From: Symbiodinium microadriaticum
Taxonomy: Eukaryota > Sar > Dinophyceae > Suessiales > Symbiodiniaceae
Assembly: GCA_001939145.1 (NCBI GenBank)
Contig: LSRX01000806.1
Location: 35,345 to 99,344, forward strand
Direction of reading: 5' to 3'
Length of the DNA: 64,000 nucleotides
Every line of letters begins with the position of its first letter. The first letter of the stretch is position 1. The translations under genes and the position numbers were made by a program. Below are positions 30,511 to 43,479 of this stretch, piece after piece. Below the pieces are notes generated by a model, which was not told the DNA's origin, searched no databases, and saw only the letters and a program-made list of their open reading frames with translations.

Positions 30511-32478
30511 ATAAGATCAGCAGATCGACTTAGATCTAGGTAGAAACAGTAAGCCTAAGCAGACAAGTAGGTTTATCTACCTTGTCTACCTACTTCTCAG
30601 TGTTGTGTCTTGCTTCCTTGTTTGTGTAGCTTCATCTTCTCTCAGACTCTCTATGTGCATATGTAGAGAGAAGGAGCTCGAACACATCTTGAATTGCCAA
30701 GCAAATTCATGCAGGGCGTCTGCAAATCCTGTCGTCGGTTAAGCCTAGCGGCTTGAAAGACATAAAGAAGCTGGTGCCATGATCCGCAGCCATGGAAACA
30801 GCAAAACCCAGCGGCGCCATTGCTGCAGCTACGGGGTTACTTATTATCCTCGTCTTTCTCAATGCTACATTAGGCATGCAGTCTCTTGGTCGGCAGGCTT
30901 TCGACTTCATGCCGCAACCAGGCGACATACGAAGTCTGTCGGAGCACTACAGTTTTGCTCAGACCTACCATTTATTTCTGTGTTGCGGCAGCTTGGGTAG
31001 GCTGGAGAGCTCTGCATGCTCTGCAGCTGTGAGGCTCATGAGCAACAGCTGCAGTGTGCGATCAGTGATGATGCGGCAGCTGCGATCTCGGCACCGATAT
31101 GCTGAGCTTCGCGCGACCTCCACTTTGTCACGTCTAATCGGCCGATGCGAATATCTTCCACACCGCCATACCAAACGAGCCAGCTGTGCCACGTTGGATG
31201 GGACCTCCTCTTGCACGCAGAGCCTTAAATTGACATCATGCGGTAGATTGAAGGCAGCCGGGACCTTCCTCTACTGCTTTCGCCCTGCTTAAAGTTAGGG
31301 GGTTCACAAGGCTTGACAAGCGAAAGATGTACGAGTAGGGTGCCAGTAGCTGCAGTGGCAAGCGTAATGCTCGTGGCCTCGCACTCTTTCTCTCCACTCC
31401 TATCCTGCACTGAAAACACCGCGTTCTCTCTTCTTGTTTCGTGCGCACTGTTTCGTGCGCTCTGCAGAAGTGCCAAGCTTGGACCAGATGGACTTGAGAT
31501 GATGTGAACATCAGAGGGGTCTTTGATAATTACCTGGCCTGAAGCCTCGCTCTGTTGAGCCACAGGCCACAAATTTAGGCCCCCTCAAGGCTGCCTGAGC
31601 ACGGGGAGACCGACTGCAATTACCAGCCAAACCGCAATACAGCGGCAGTTCAGCCAGGTAGCTGTGTGCACATGGCAAACCCCATCTTACAAGAAGCCGC
31701 GTGGCCAGCTGCTAAGAATACTAATTCTCCTCGTTGTTACAAATGTTGAAAAGCGCCGGAGTCTGGCTAGGCTTTGTCGTCTCGTGCTTCTGTACTTGAT
31801 GGAGCGCACTCGCAAGCACGCCAACACGAACAAATTTACTTCATCAAGGCTTCAATGATCCACACTAAGTCATTAAGGGGCCCGGCTGTGTAGTTTTGAA
31901 GGCTCAAGCTGGTGCCCACGGAGCCAAGGCTTCACGAACACTTTCGCATGACGGACGTGAATGCACGTGTAACGATCTCATACTTTTGAGCCTACTCACT
32001 CTAGTCCTGAAGCCGTCTGCAGGCCGTCATGCCTTGTGCCAATCGAACCTATCTGACTCAGAACAAACGTGGGGGTTTGACCAGAAAGGGTTAGCTAGCT
32101 TAAACGCTCACCGAAAGCAAAGAATGCAAGAGCAGCAGCTTGATGGCCACGCTGTTCGGCCCTGCGATGCCCGACGCTTCACAATGCCCTAGCCAGCTCC
32201 TCACTTCGTCGACTTCTTGCTGAAACCTGGCCCGTGGACTCGTGCCGGTGGAACACAAGGCACTTTGGCTGTGCATCGGGCCTCGGGTGCAGCCAGCGCC
32301 ACGTCATGGACACGCGCGGCTGTGAAACCTTGGGCACCTGCAAAGAACTCAAAAATCCTAAGCTCGCAGTTGCTACGCACACTGCGCATAACTGCGGGAG
32401 CCACTGCGACGCCTCATGGCCGTACAAGAAGCGAGCTTCGCGTTCCAAGCAAATCGCAGTCCCACATCTCTCTAGCAC

Positions 32479-32547
32479 CTGCAGGCAGAAGTGTTCTGGT
32501 GTGAAGTGCGACGAACGCAGGCGCAGAACCAGCTCAGGCCGCAAGGC
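32479..32547 (-). CDS. Candidate short exon, unknown
   Basis: A 69-nt minus-strand block between an AG|G acceptor and a GT donor, phase 0 at both ends, encoding a peptide that contains ALRPELVLRLRSSHFTPEHF. Size and edges match exons of the recognised genes nearby. No partner exon identified. Confidence 0.3.
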
Positions 32548-35500
32548 CTGGTAGTTCTGGGGGCATGTATCACCTGAGCTTTGCTCAGGGCGCACTCGAT
32601 GTCTGTGCTGCTCGCAAAAGACTCGTGCACTCATGCTGGCCGATTGCCCCCTCAGCAGCCGAAGAAGCAAATCAACAGCACCACTTGCAGCCGTGTCCGG
32701 CCAGCATCTCAACCGTCTCAGAAGGGGCATCCGAAGCCCCGTCACATTTTTCTCTCTGCTGAGGCCGTGGTCGGGAAAGTTAGGCCCTAGGCTTGCAGCT
32801 GACGCTTCGGCTTCAGCCTTAACAACCTGTCAAGCTGCGCCCAAGGAAATGCCTCGTGCAATTTACAAAGCAGCCCACACCTCGACTCTGGTTTCCAGGA
32901 ATCTTTGGTAAATGGGCTGCCTTAAAAAGTTGTTAAAAGCGTGGTGTGCCAAGGACCTGGCCCAATCAGCGAGCTGAATGACTTCTCGGAAACGTTTCTG
33001 AAGAGCGCCCTCTCCCGCCCCATGCAGACCAACAGTGTTTTAATGGCAGAGAGCTGGCCAACACCAGCATCAGCTTATCCGACCGAAGTCCCACTTTGCA
33101 GAAGCTCAGCGCTCTTTGCCTTCTGCTTGCCTTCTTCCGCCCGGCGCATCACGATCGGTAGTACTCGGTTGCTCTGGGGCAGGCTATGACGGCTGTGACT
33201 TACTCTCTTTCGGAAGGCTCGGAGGTTGTCACTGGTCACGTCAGCATTGCTGCTGAGACACACCCAGCCAGCCCCCAGCCGCCGCTGTGTAATTCGTCAG
33301 GCCACATGTAGAATGGACCCAGCCGACCGGTAGCACCATCATTTCCTTAACCGTTCACATGGAGTCATCACTGCCCTCTGCTTCATGCACACAAGGACGG
33401 AACAATCCTTCGATTCTGCCCTTTGTTGCGGCTGTGCATCTCCAGGACCCACCAAGCACGACTTCGTTCCTGGCCTCGGGATACAAATACTTGAGTCTCA
33501 GAAGCATGTTTTTTCCTCAATTCCATTGAGCCAACACTAGGTGCTGCTGAAATCCGAGCTTTTGATCAAGTGCATGTGTCTCTTATTGTAGGACTTTTCG
33601 CTAGAGTCCGCTAGCGCTAGAGAACTTCGGTGCCAATTTTCCAGAAGCAGAACTACTGACCTACCAGGTTACCATAAACTCGCCACATGTGTGGCCGCTT
33701 CTGATCGTATTTCTCCGCACAGTTCTCCGGACTCAATTGCTCAGCCGAGCGGCGGCGGCTCCACCTCGTTGGGTGCAAACACGCAGGTGACATCTCTGCT
33801 GGCTACCAGTCCAGGCATCTTTTCAATTTCAACCAGCAACAGGGTGGTGTGCTGCATGCTGTCCTGCCTGCTTCAGCATGGCACAACCGTTCGGGTGCGC
33901 AAAGACAGTGCCGTCTGGGAGTACTGGTGAACCACCCCAGCCCTGGCAGCCAGTGACGCAAGAGAGGCCGAACGGGTGGCTCGGGTATGGAATCCTGTTG
34001 TTTCGAAACATCTGCCAGGAGAGTGCGCAGCACAGTTAGTTCGATGCCGGGCAATGAGTGCCAGCTGAGATGCTATAGAGTCGTCTGTCGTGTCAGATTC
34101 GGGCGCTGTCCTCGCGAGTGCTCTACATCCAATGATTGAACAAGACATAACAAGACCTTGTATAAGCTTACTTTCAACAGGAGCGATTGGCCAACCGCCA
34201 CTGCAGGCAAGCTTCCCTCTGTAGTGTGGCGGAAGCAGCCACCACATCTTGTAGCCTGAACACCAGACAGGAGGGCTGACAGCAGGTGCCTGGCCAAAGA
34301 TGACCGGCCATGTATGGCTCGGGCCCTGGACTTGTACTTGCCAGACCGGGTCGTGGCAGTGGAAGCCGTGGGAACTTCCTGTCAACGGCATGGATTCAGG
34401 TCCAAGGCTACAATCCACAGAAGCTCACCGAACTCTTCTCCGCCTATGGAGTCAATGGCCACGATGGCCTCGCAGACTTCCGGTCCCCAGGCAAAGTCCG
34501 GGCTTGGAATGAACTGACCTTCCGTGCCAGAACGCTGTATCGAACTGCGCTGTCATGCAGCCTTTGCTTTCAATACATCCAGTGTGTCCCAAGCCTGTCT
34601 GAGACTGAGACTATCCCCACTGCACGCAGTAGAAACTACTACAGCGGATAAGGAGCCTCTGATTTTATCCATGGTCTTCTTGAGGTCGCCCCGCTTGTCA
34701 CAGCCATCTTCGCTTCCGAAAAGGAAAATGTTCCTAGCACCTGGGAATGAGCACAACACCTCTGACGCTTTCACCTCAAGCAAGTCATCGCGGCAGGCTG
34801 CTTGCATGCCCAAGTTTCTGTCATCGTGGCCCACATACTCACGGAATGTCGTCAAATTGTGCGTTGAATAGACCCAGTCCTTGACACAAGTAAGAGCACC
34901 AGTGAGCTCTAGGAAAGAAGACTCTGGTCGTCTCGCGTGGAGCATGTACCCTGACGTTGCGTTGATGGACAAGCTTCCGGATAATCGAAGGACTGCCTTC
35001 CAGCAAGCACATTCAAGGAGGGCAAGCAAAGCAAGTCTCCACCTCTGCCAGGGCAGGTCGCCCAGAAAATCGGCCAGCTCGTCCTAGGGGAGCTGCCCAA
35101 AAAATGCCGGGCCTACTCTGTAGGACCGGCGCAAGCTTAGTGGCTCTGCCCAACTGCAACCCGAAGTCCTTGCCCCAGTGAGTGGCAGCTCTCCAACCAA
35201 GCTGCTTGGGCACGTGTCCCTGCCCAACTCATTGTGCCGATGCCACAGTGGCTGAAGCCTTGGCCTACATTGGACGCAGCGAGCCGCCTTGATCAAAACT
35301 GGCTTGTTGTCATGCAGAAGTCCCGGAAAAGCATGCCGGAAGTCCTGCGGTGCATCATGCAACTGAGACTTGCCGTCTTGGCGAAACACAGGGCCACTTC
35401 CCAACGCCCTGGCTCAAGAGAGAATGTCAAGACTGTCCAAGCAACCGCACGCCTTGAACTTCTTGTCGAACTTCTCCCGCGGAGTGTCCTCAGGCTTGAA

Positions 35501-37672
35501 AGCCGTGCAGCAACGCAACTAGCTGCGCTTGATCTCTGTTCTAGTGTACCACCTGGTGGATCCTGGTGGTGTGTCCCGGCCTCCTTCAGTTGCTCCAGCT
35601 CTTCATGCCAACGCTGGCTAACCTGTCTTGACAGTAGGCCAGCACGACAACAGCCTATGCTACCATTGTAGGATGTCGAGTTCTAGTTGCGGTCCAAGTC
35701 TTATGTCACTTGTGCTCGGGAGTCTAGAGTCTAGACACAGACTTGGCTGCAAGCCTCGTCGCCTTGGGATGTCTGAAAACATTTCCCAAATCTGACCCAC
35801 CGCTCGATCACAACCAACAGCTGGCATGCCTCTTTCAGCGTCATAGTACGGATGTGGGGGCATCGTTCCTCAAGAGAATCGTGCTTTACCTTCCTCAGTG
35901 GCACAATTTCAGGAGGAAAGAGGCAAACAACAACATCGAGTTCGGCTAGGTTGCTCGAAGTATTCAGCCGCATCCGCACGGTAATCGCGACCATCAACAA
36001 TCTGCGCGCAACTCTGCGTGCAACGATGCCACGCAGTCTTTGCACGATGGGTAGCTTCGGCTCTGCTAGGACCGGCAAGAGATCTGTCCAAGCCAACTAT
36101 CATGCATGACAGCATTGCCCGGAACAGGCTCGCCTTGTTGTGCGTCTGCGAATGATGTTTGTGCCGCCGCTTCACGGCGTCTTTCGCGTGGCGTGCCTGC
36201 AGCCAAGGTCTGCCAGTCAATTAACTCTTAACCGCACGCTTCATGCCACACACACCTGGCTCACACTCACACCTGCTGAGTTTCGGTTCCCGCAGCTTCT
36301 ACTTTCACAACTTGCAAATGTCTCTGGCAATACACCGGCCGTGTAAGCTGTCCTGCGTCAGCTCGCTCACCGGATGCGCTTGCAGCAGCGACGCATCTTC
36401 GCGAGCGGTACCTGCCGAATGAAAGAGCGCACCTTGCTGCATGACCTCCCAGACTGGGTCGCGATGGGAATTCAAGCTCGCGCCCCGCTGCATGCCGTAA
36501 AGTCAGTAGCGACGACTGCATCAAACTGGCCAAGAAGCCCGCGCTTGTAGATGTGCAAATCCCTTGCGAACAGCGCTGTTCTTGAGCTTGGACCTGGTCG
36601 TCACAAGGCAAGCAGGAATCCAAACAGATCCAAACTGGACCCCAAAGAGGCAAGAAGAAGCGAATGCACACTGGAAGCACCAGCCCGAATTGTCTGTCCA
36701 CGTGCTTATCGCGCCTCCCAGATTTGAAACGCCGGGACGGCCAGCACTGCTGCGCAAACGCGCAGCACCTGAGAGAAAACCACAGATCAAGAACGAACCC
36801 GAGTATGCGGCCGGCACACTACATTAAGTGCTCCTTCTTGGTACGGAAACCTCAAGCTTCTCGGCCTTGCTAAGTCGCCTTCCACTTTCTGAGGTGGCTG
36901 CTGGCATACGTCCTCTTGCCATGGAAGGGTTCGGTGGCTTTCTAACTGGAGGCCGACTTGAGGGTATCGCCAGCAGTGCCGCACTTGACACGACCAGGAG
37001 CTGCAGCCCGAAGAAGCCATGCTTCCCTTTGTGCACCAAGTCCCGAAGCTTTCTGTGACATTTCTCGCCCGCCACATAGAAGTCACTTTGGCTTGTTCAA
37101 GCTCTTCTGTGCCCAATGGCAACTGAAGCAGATTGCAGAAGAAAGGCGACTCGGCTAAGCCGGAACATGCCGGAACATATCCTGTGGCCTCTGTAGCCTC
37201 TAAACCTGGAAAAAGCAGAAACTCGGCTTCAACGGGGTTATGGGAATGTCCAAGCATTCATTCCTGGAGTGCATGCCTCCTCAGAATCCTCGGCCGTATG
37301 TAACAGTTCTGGGGTCTCAAAGCTTGGGCGTTGAAACTTAGAATCTGGACTAAACTAATCTAGACGTATGTAGGTGAGCCAAAACCTTCCTTTTCATGGA
37401 TCTGTATTGGGATCCCATAATATAAGCGTAAACAACAAGAGGGCTTTGTGTTCCTTGATAATCATGAATTCTGTCATGCAGGATTGGCTGCGTCTGGATT
37501 CAGCGCAGTGAAAGCGTTCAACGCCACGCTCCTTAGCGTGTCGGAGGCTTTTGCGGCTGTCGTGGGTGCAGGGTTTGGGGCTGGGCTGGGGTTGCAATGC
37601 CAAAACCAAGATTCATGGGAAAATCAAGCGTGCGCAGGGATAGCCGCCACGGCTGTTGATGCGGGGCACTTC

Positions 37673-40600
37673 TCAAAGGCCTTTGTTCGCGAAAACCTGG
37701 GCTTGATATGGAGGCGCGGCAAGGCAGCACGCGCAGGATTCTTCTGCAAATAGTGTGGGGTCATAAAGGAAAAAGCAGCAGCTGCTGGGCTCGCAACTTT
37801 TGTGATGGGCTGCCCTTTGGAGTCCTGCTGCAGAATGCCGACATACTGACCAGTACCGGCCCTCAGGCATCCGAATGCCACCTTGAGATTCTGATATTCC
37901 GGCTCCAACTTGCTGACAGCAATCTCCATCTTCTGCCTAGGCAGAGCCGTCATGGACTTCGCTCGAAATACGACGAGTACGCCATTCGTACATCGTCCAG
38001 CCAAGCTACGGAAGGAGCGCAAGGGCAACTGGCAGCATACCAGAGATGCAGCCAGTGATTAGCCTTGACACTGTAGTGACTAGTGAGAACTCATGGAGGT
38101 GACTCGTTCTTGCAATGGGTCGCAGTCTATACATACCTGTCAGTGCTGCCATGTCCGTGTGCAACACATGCAACCGAGCAGCAATATCTCTGTCACGACG
38201 CCCATGGCACCCGCTGTCAGCACTGGTGCAACGCTTCCAATAGCTTTCATGCCGATGATGGGCATGACCATGGGAGCAATAGGCCTGACTTCGCGGTCTT
38301 CCCATGGCCCATGCTTGCGGGAGGGACTGCTGGACATGTCTTAGATGTTAAGACACACCTCGGTTGCAACACCGACGAATCTCCTTCTGTAGTTCAATTC
38401 GCTGTGGGAACCGGCTCTGGCTCAGCCATGCGGCAGGAAGCAAGATCGCGAAAGCACGGTCTGCAAGACACCTTAGGCGGAAGCTACCCACGTCTCACTG
38501 TCATACCCCTGAAGCAAGGTGCACCCGCGTAGCAGCCAAGCCACCCATCTGACCAGCAGCTCTGGACATTCCGAGTTCCTTTCCCTCGTCGTCCACGATG
38601 GAAACCTTTGTCCAACGACAGTGACTGCAGGAAAGCCAAAGCTGTGAGGAGGATCTCATAACCAAGCTTGTAAGGACCATGACGAAACTCTCGTATCCAT
38701 GTTGCCCACCGGGTAATTAACACATCAGCCTTAGGTCCCCAGCATCCGGACGAGAGAGCTCCGGGAGAGCTCCGAGAGCGCCCCTGATGTCACCGACGAC
38801 TGACCTTTTCCTTTATAGCGTAGGCGTAGTCCAAGCGGTACTACAAGGGTTACTATACGACTGACCTGTTCCGTTTCGTTGCATCGCCACAGATGACACA
38901 GAGGCGGAGAGAGATACACGTAAACATGGATTCCCGTCAAACACATGCAATCGCGAATGTGTGTATGTATAGGTAAGTATGATGAATGCATACATTCATG
39001 TACGTGCCTATGTCCATTGAGACAGTGGGGAGGTCAGGGACAGTGGAGAAAGGGGACAGAGGGCACATGTCAGAAGTTCAGGGTATTCTGTAAGCCAACA
39101 ACCGCCGGCCCTGTCTTGCTGTGAAGTAAGAAGAAGGTTTCCGCACAAGCCGAGAGCCCGACTCCCTTGCCGTACCACTCCTCGAGGCGTGTAAAGGACA
39201 CCTGAGCTGAAAACTCTTGAAAATCGTCAGCAAGTACTTAACACCGACTCTCTGAAGTGGAGCAAGCCCGCATTCAACCCACTACCCCACTACCACGAAC
39301 TCTCTCGAAAGGATGGCCGCCAACACATAATAGCATGGGGTGCCCTGGCTTGCTTAGGATTTCTATGCAACGGACCCTCTGCATGACGACTGCCAAGATG
39401 CATTCGCAGTGCCAGCTGAGATCACGGCTAGGTAGGGCACCTGGTTGGGCTCATGACATGCACTACAACGAGCCTCTTTGGCCATGAAGCAGCGTCGACC
39501 AGGCATCTCATTCCTCTGCAGTCGGTCCCGGCTAGCCCTTAGCTCTCGTGCCGTAGCCAAGGCTCGAAAGGGCCCATAACCTCCAAAGATGGCACCGCGC
39601 TCATCAATCGTCCTGGTGATCGAGGGGACTGTGCTTGGTCGGAGCTGCTGCCTGGATTTAGTGGCCGCTGCGATTTACTCCATCTGACCACCTCACCTCC
39701 TCTTGCCTCATGTGACGAATGATGGCAGTAAAAGGCTTTCAGATACCCTGTGCGACCTGTTACCTTACCTTACCTGATGAACCCCGCAGTCTTGCGCCCA
39801 AGGCGATCGAGCAAGATGCAGTCACAGCCAGGCCATAGCTTTGCAGCAGTGAAGACCACTCCACCTGAGAAACTCTGAGCAAAACCAAGGCTAACAGGGT
39901 CTTATACGTCCTGAAGTAAGGGCACTGTCCTTGCAACAGGTACACTGTCAGGATCTGTCTTGTCCAATCTATAAGTCTACAAACTTCGTCAGCATAGCTG
40001 AGTAGAGCCCAGTCAGTACGTGATAGTACGTGCTTCTCTCTGTTCACGAGGCAAGGAGCAGTTGCACCTGACCTGTTGACATAGTTGTTGAGAGCATTGT
40101 ACGTCTGGTTGAGCCTTGATCCAGCTCTACACTGCTGGACGTGGCATCGTGCATCACAGGCCACAGGCTTCCAGACAGGATGATGAGGTACCGGCCATTG
40201 GGCAGCAAGGATTTGTGGGGTTGAAGATGCCATCAGCATGAACGCGCAAAGCGGCACGTTCATCGGAACAAATGCAGACCTGGAAGAATCTTCTCTTGGA
40301 GAACTCGCGCTGCTGAGAACCCAGCGCATTCAAGGGGCATTCGTCCGACCTTCAACAACTCCTCGCCCGTGACTGGGTGAATGCTAACCTTGCAAGTTTG
40401 TCATCGAGCATATATACATGCCCCTCACAGGCCAATCACAAGCACGAGTGGCACAAGCGGAAGTGGTTGTTTGGTCGAGGAACCTCCACATTTTTCCTTG
40501 CTTGCCACATATCCGCATCCGACACACCTGCACAGACAAGAATAAGCCAAGAAGCTCATGCTACTGGCTTCTGCAACAGTGTTCAAGCCTTCCGGCTTCT

Positions 40601-41233
40601 TTCCTGCTTCCTTGTACTTCTGCAGAAGCTCCTGGCGCTGCGCGTGTCTCATAAACCAATCCAAGCATGTCCGGAAATGGGCCTGTGACTTTTTCAGGTC
40701 GTCGCTGGTCAAGAGAAGCGTCCGAGGGTCAATGTAGTCATACATGCCCATCCTTGTGTCGTTTGAGGCTAAGACCACTACTGCATACAAAAAGGGAAGG
40801 GGGACACGATGGGGTACTCCCAAAAAATGAGTATTTGTTTGCATCGAAGTTGCAGTCGACCATAGAAGGTGGACCTCATGTCCAAACATGTCACAAGCTG
40901 TCTCTTTTCTCTCTCTCACTTGTGCGTCATTCCGACTAGCCATGTGCCTGGTTCTTCTTCTGCTACTAGTACTCTGTTACTCTCGTGCACTCGGCTCGGG
41001 GGGCCCCGGTGCCATGTTGTGATTCTCTAACTTTAGCCATGCAGCTGATCGTACTTCGGGGCTTCCATGGTGAATGCTGGCACGTCTGCGGACGCCCCAT
41101 CTGCACGAGCGGGGGGCACGCAGAGTGCCAGACCCACGGCGCCGGCGCCGGCACCCGCAGCCAAAGCACGAGAAGCCTTGCAAGTTGAGAGCGACAAGGG
41201 CGATTTCTGCAGTGGTGCCATGGAGTGATGTGC
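37673..41233 (-). CDS. Sideroflexin (SFXN-family mitochondrial transporter)
   Basis: Sideroflexins are multi-pass inner-membrane carriers; animal SFXN1 carries serine into mitochondria. Exons: 41233-41046, 40752-40589, 40527-40484, 40388-40339, 40279-40196, 40114-40066, 39864-39796, 39651-39613, 39440-39402, 39201-39163, 38605-38529, 38284-38168, 38063-38010, 37936-37882, 37696-37673. Family landmarks in order: KYDQ, IDPRTLLLTSDDL, DADMWQARK, HPVTGEE, RMSAFVPMNVPLC, NQTYNALNNYVNRSG, SYGLAVTAS, VPYLAVISAGTAN, VDDEGKELGMSRAA, transmembrane segments including PMVMPIIGMKAIG and MLPVALALLPQKMEI, and the conserved C-terminal NKGL. The exons give 363 residues against about 320 usually. The excess is an N-terminal Ala/Gly-rich hydrophobic extension in the first exon, whose first ATG is at 41219-41221. 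Donors are 5 GT, 8 GC and 1 GA; all acceptors AG|G. An upstream exon may exist. The exon 39651-39613 is the least conserved. Confidence 0.9.
38731..39162. other. Sideroflexin intron
   Basis: Interior of the 557-nt intron between exons 39201-39163 and 38605-38529. I see nothing more than intron sequence, with a short GTGT/ATGT-rich patch near 38930-39010. Confidence 0.5.
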
Positions 41234-43001
41234 CTTTTGTGTAAGAGTTGAGCCAGGATAGCCATGAAAAAACACAATTCACATGTCTGGGTCCCTTGCC
41301 TTGCTGCTGACCAAGGCGGCGCCAGAGTCGAAGCATCCTTGGTTCAAGATTTGGCATCAGGAATCGTATGCAGCCCATGCGGCCTCATCTTGAGAGTTGC
41401 TAAGCACATCGAAGCCCAGAAGCCCGACATGTTTGATCCAAGTGTCTGAGTTTCAGCGATCTCACAGCCATTTGCGTGGCTGCTGTTTGTATCCTCATCC
41501 TGAAAGCAGCTCATGGAAAGCAACCGAGCGGGAATCTGCTATGCGGCTGTGCTGCATCGAGAAATCCATTCATCAAGTGCGGGCTGGTTGCATGGTGCTT
41601 CGGGGTGTCCTTCCCGACAATCGCCAAAACTGTGAGGCTAGGGCTCTGTAGATCACACTGCAGCGCTTGAGCAAAGAAGATGTGTGTTTTCGGCTGCAAC
41701 GGTGTGTCAAGTCTGACGTCTCCTGCTACCAGCGGCTAGCAGCTATACGAGTGGACTGAAGTTAAGCTTCATTCAGATCTGCGGGCTTCAGTGACAATCG
41801 GCTCCAGCAAGACCCAGGAAGGTGCGCCAACACTGAGGCTAGAGCACCCTGCGAGATCGCGAAGACGAAGAGAGGCTCCATGAGCGTCCTTTGTGGCCAA
41901 GACTGCTTCATATCACAGGCGTGCACCAGGAGCATCCGCTCGAGAAAAGGAGTCAAGCAGCAAGTGCAGTCTTGGCATGCAAGGCATTTGCTCGACCCAG
42001 TGTGGGAGCATACGAAAAGGAAAGCAACAGTAAACTGCTTTCGTCTGCACGAACCCTTTCGACGTCGTTCGTTGGCTGTTTGAGCCCCCATCGGGCATGC
42101 ACCTTGAAGGCCATCGTGCATCGCTTTCTGCTTGGATGTTGCAAACCATATCTCGCAAGCTACGCTTGACAAGGCGTGGAGATTCACTTGTGATCATCGG
42201 TGGCTCCTCTGCTTCGCGAAGGGCTGCAGAGAGAGCCACAGGGTCTCGGGGCAAGGTGAAGCGGAGACCATCCCTCACAGTCAGAACTGCCATGGCGACG
42301 CACTTCGAACGTGTCATGTAAAGACTTCTCCCAGTACTAGAGCCAGTCAGAGAGCGTTGACATGTCACTGTTCCTGGCCTGACACCTCCTGGCTGCAAGA
42401 TCGCCGCAAGAACGGGCTCTGCAAACATACGGACCTTGACTGCTCATTCCATTGTCTGGCACACTCAGAACAGCTCTCACGAGACCCGGCCAACCACAAC
42501 CATCAGCGCAAGACAAGTTGCACTTCTGCAGGATAACATAGAAGAACTGCGGCTGATTGCAGCCAGGACACATCGTCCACGTGCCGTCCAAGCCAATCAC
42601 CTCGTCCATACCCACGATGCTCAGAAGAGCAGGGCTTTCGAAGGGTGCAGAAAAAGATACGCAGTCTATGCCGCGGTGTTGCTTGCCTGGCTCGTAGGTC
42701 CGAAGGATGACATTGAGCTCGCCCGGTGGTTCCGACCTCGGACGCCATCTCCCAGTTAAGGACTCGGGATCTGTGAGGCTGGTCGCATCTCTCCCACTTC
42801 TTTCGGTTATCGGGTATCTGCTTTGGTCCTGTGGTCCTGAGTGCACACCGCCGTCGTGCGTATGTCTGGCTTTTGGTCCTGGGGATGATTCTTAATACTG
42901 CAGTCATGCCGCGTGCGAACTGGCTTTTGATACACGCCATACTGAATGACTGACTCATGAAGGACAGGGAGTCCTTGCCAGGTCTGCTAACAGTTTAAGC
43001 C
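41234..43001. other. Upstream of sideroflexin; no recognised gene
   Basis: Should contain the sideroflexin 5' end. Minus-strand frames between 42337 and 42958 read partly protein-like in two overlapping frames, so neither can be trusted. No repeats seen. Confidence 0.35.
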
Positions 43002-43360
43002 TTAACCCACTGATGCTCGTGGATGCATCCGAAGCTGCTCCAGTTTATCAATGTCGAAGAAAAGATGCTGGCCATGCGGCACGCCCATGAGGCTGGACGC
43101 CATCGTAATCAGCTTGTGGCACGCTGGAAACCTGACAACGAGTTTTTCTAGAGCACTGCTGGCTGAGTAGGGCTCTTTGCACAAGGAGGCTGAACATATT
43201 TCTTCGAGCTTAGCAGCTCTGCAAGCAGGCGAACTTCGGCTGCAAATCTTTGCTGCGTCCAGGATTTCCAAACCTGCAGCGCTGCAGCATCCGGCTGTCG
43301 GATCAAAAATGAACAACTGATCAAGAATAAATCGCACCGAATCCACAACAAAGGATGAAA
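43002..43360 (-). CDS. Candidate coding segment, unknown
   Basis: A minus-strand frame runs about 115 codons to a stop at 43002, containing RFILDQLFIFDPTAG, ILDAAKICSRSSPACRAAKL and a C-terminal HLFFDIDKLEQL. It reads like protein throughout. A second minus-strand frame after an AG|G acceptor (about 43148-43271) is also plausible, so exon edges are open. It borders the repeat-rich patch to its right. Family not recognised. Confidence 0.35.
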
Positions 43361-43479
43361 CAAAACAACCAGTCCCACCAAGGCTCTCACGGGATTCGCA
43401 CGTGGCACCCGGGGGGCCGGGCCCTTGGGGTCGGGCCGGTCCGTGGGGCCAAAGGAACGAACAAAAACGATTCAAGCAT

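Larger units (their letters stand above)
28567..37672. other. Mostly non-coding region with weak exon candidates
   Basis: About 9 kb without a recognised gene. Isolated minus-strand frames at 34553-35029 and 36787-37257 and a short plus-strand hydrophobic frame at 30792-31000 read partly protein-like, but I could not link them. One short exon candidate (32479-32547) and a tetranucleotide cluster are listed separately. Confidence 0.4.

Noticed and set aside
31887-31911. Possible relict spliced-leader sequence (TTTTGAAGGCTCAAG)
   Set aside because: Resembles the end of the dinoflagellate spliced leader (TTTTGGCTCAAG) but has a 3-base interruption and no matching 5' half or adjacent gene. Weaker partial matches near 4590 and 35411 were rejected for the same reason.
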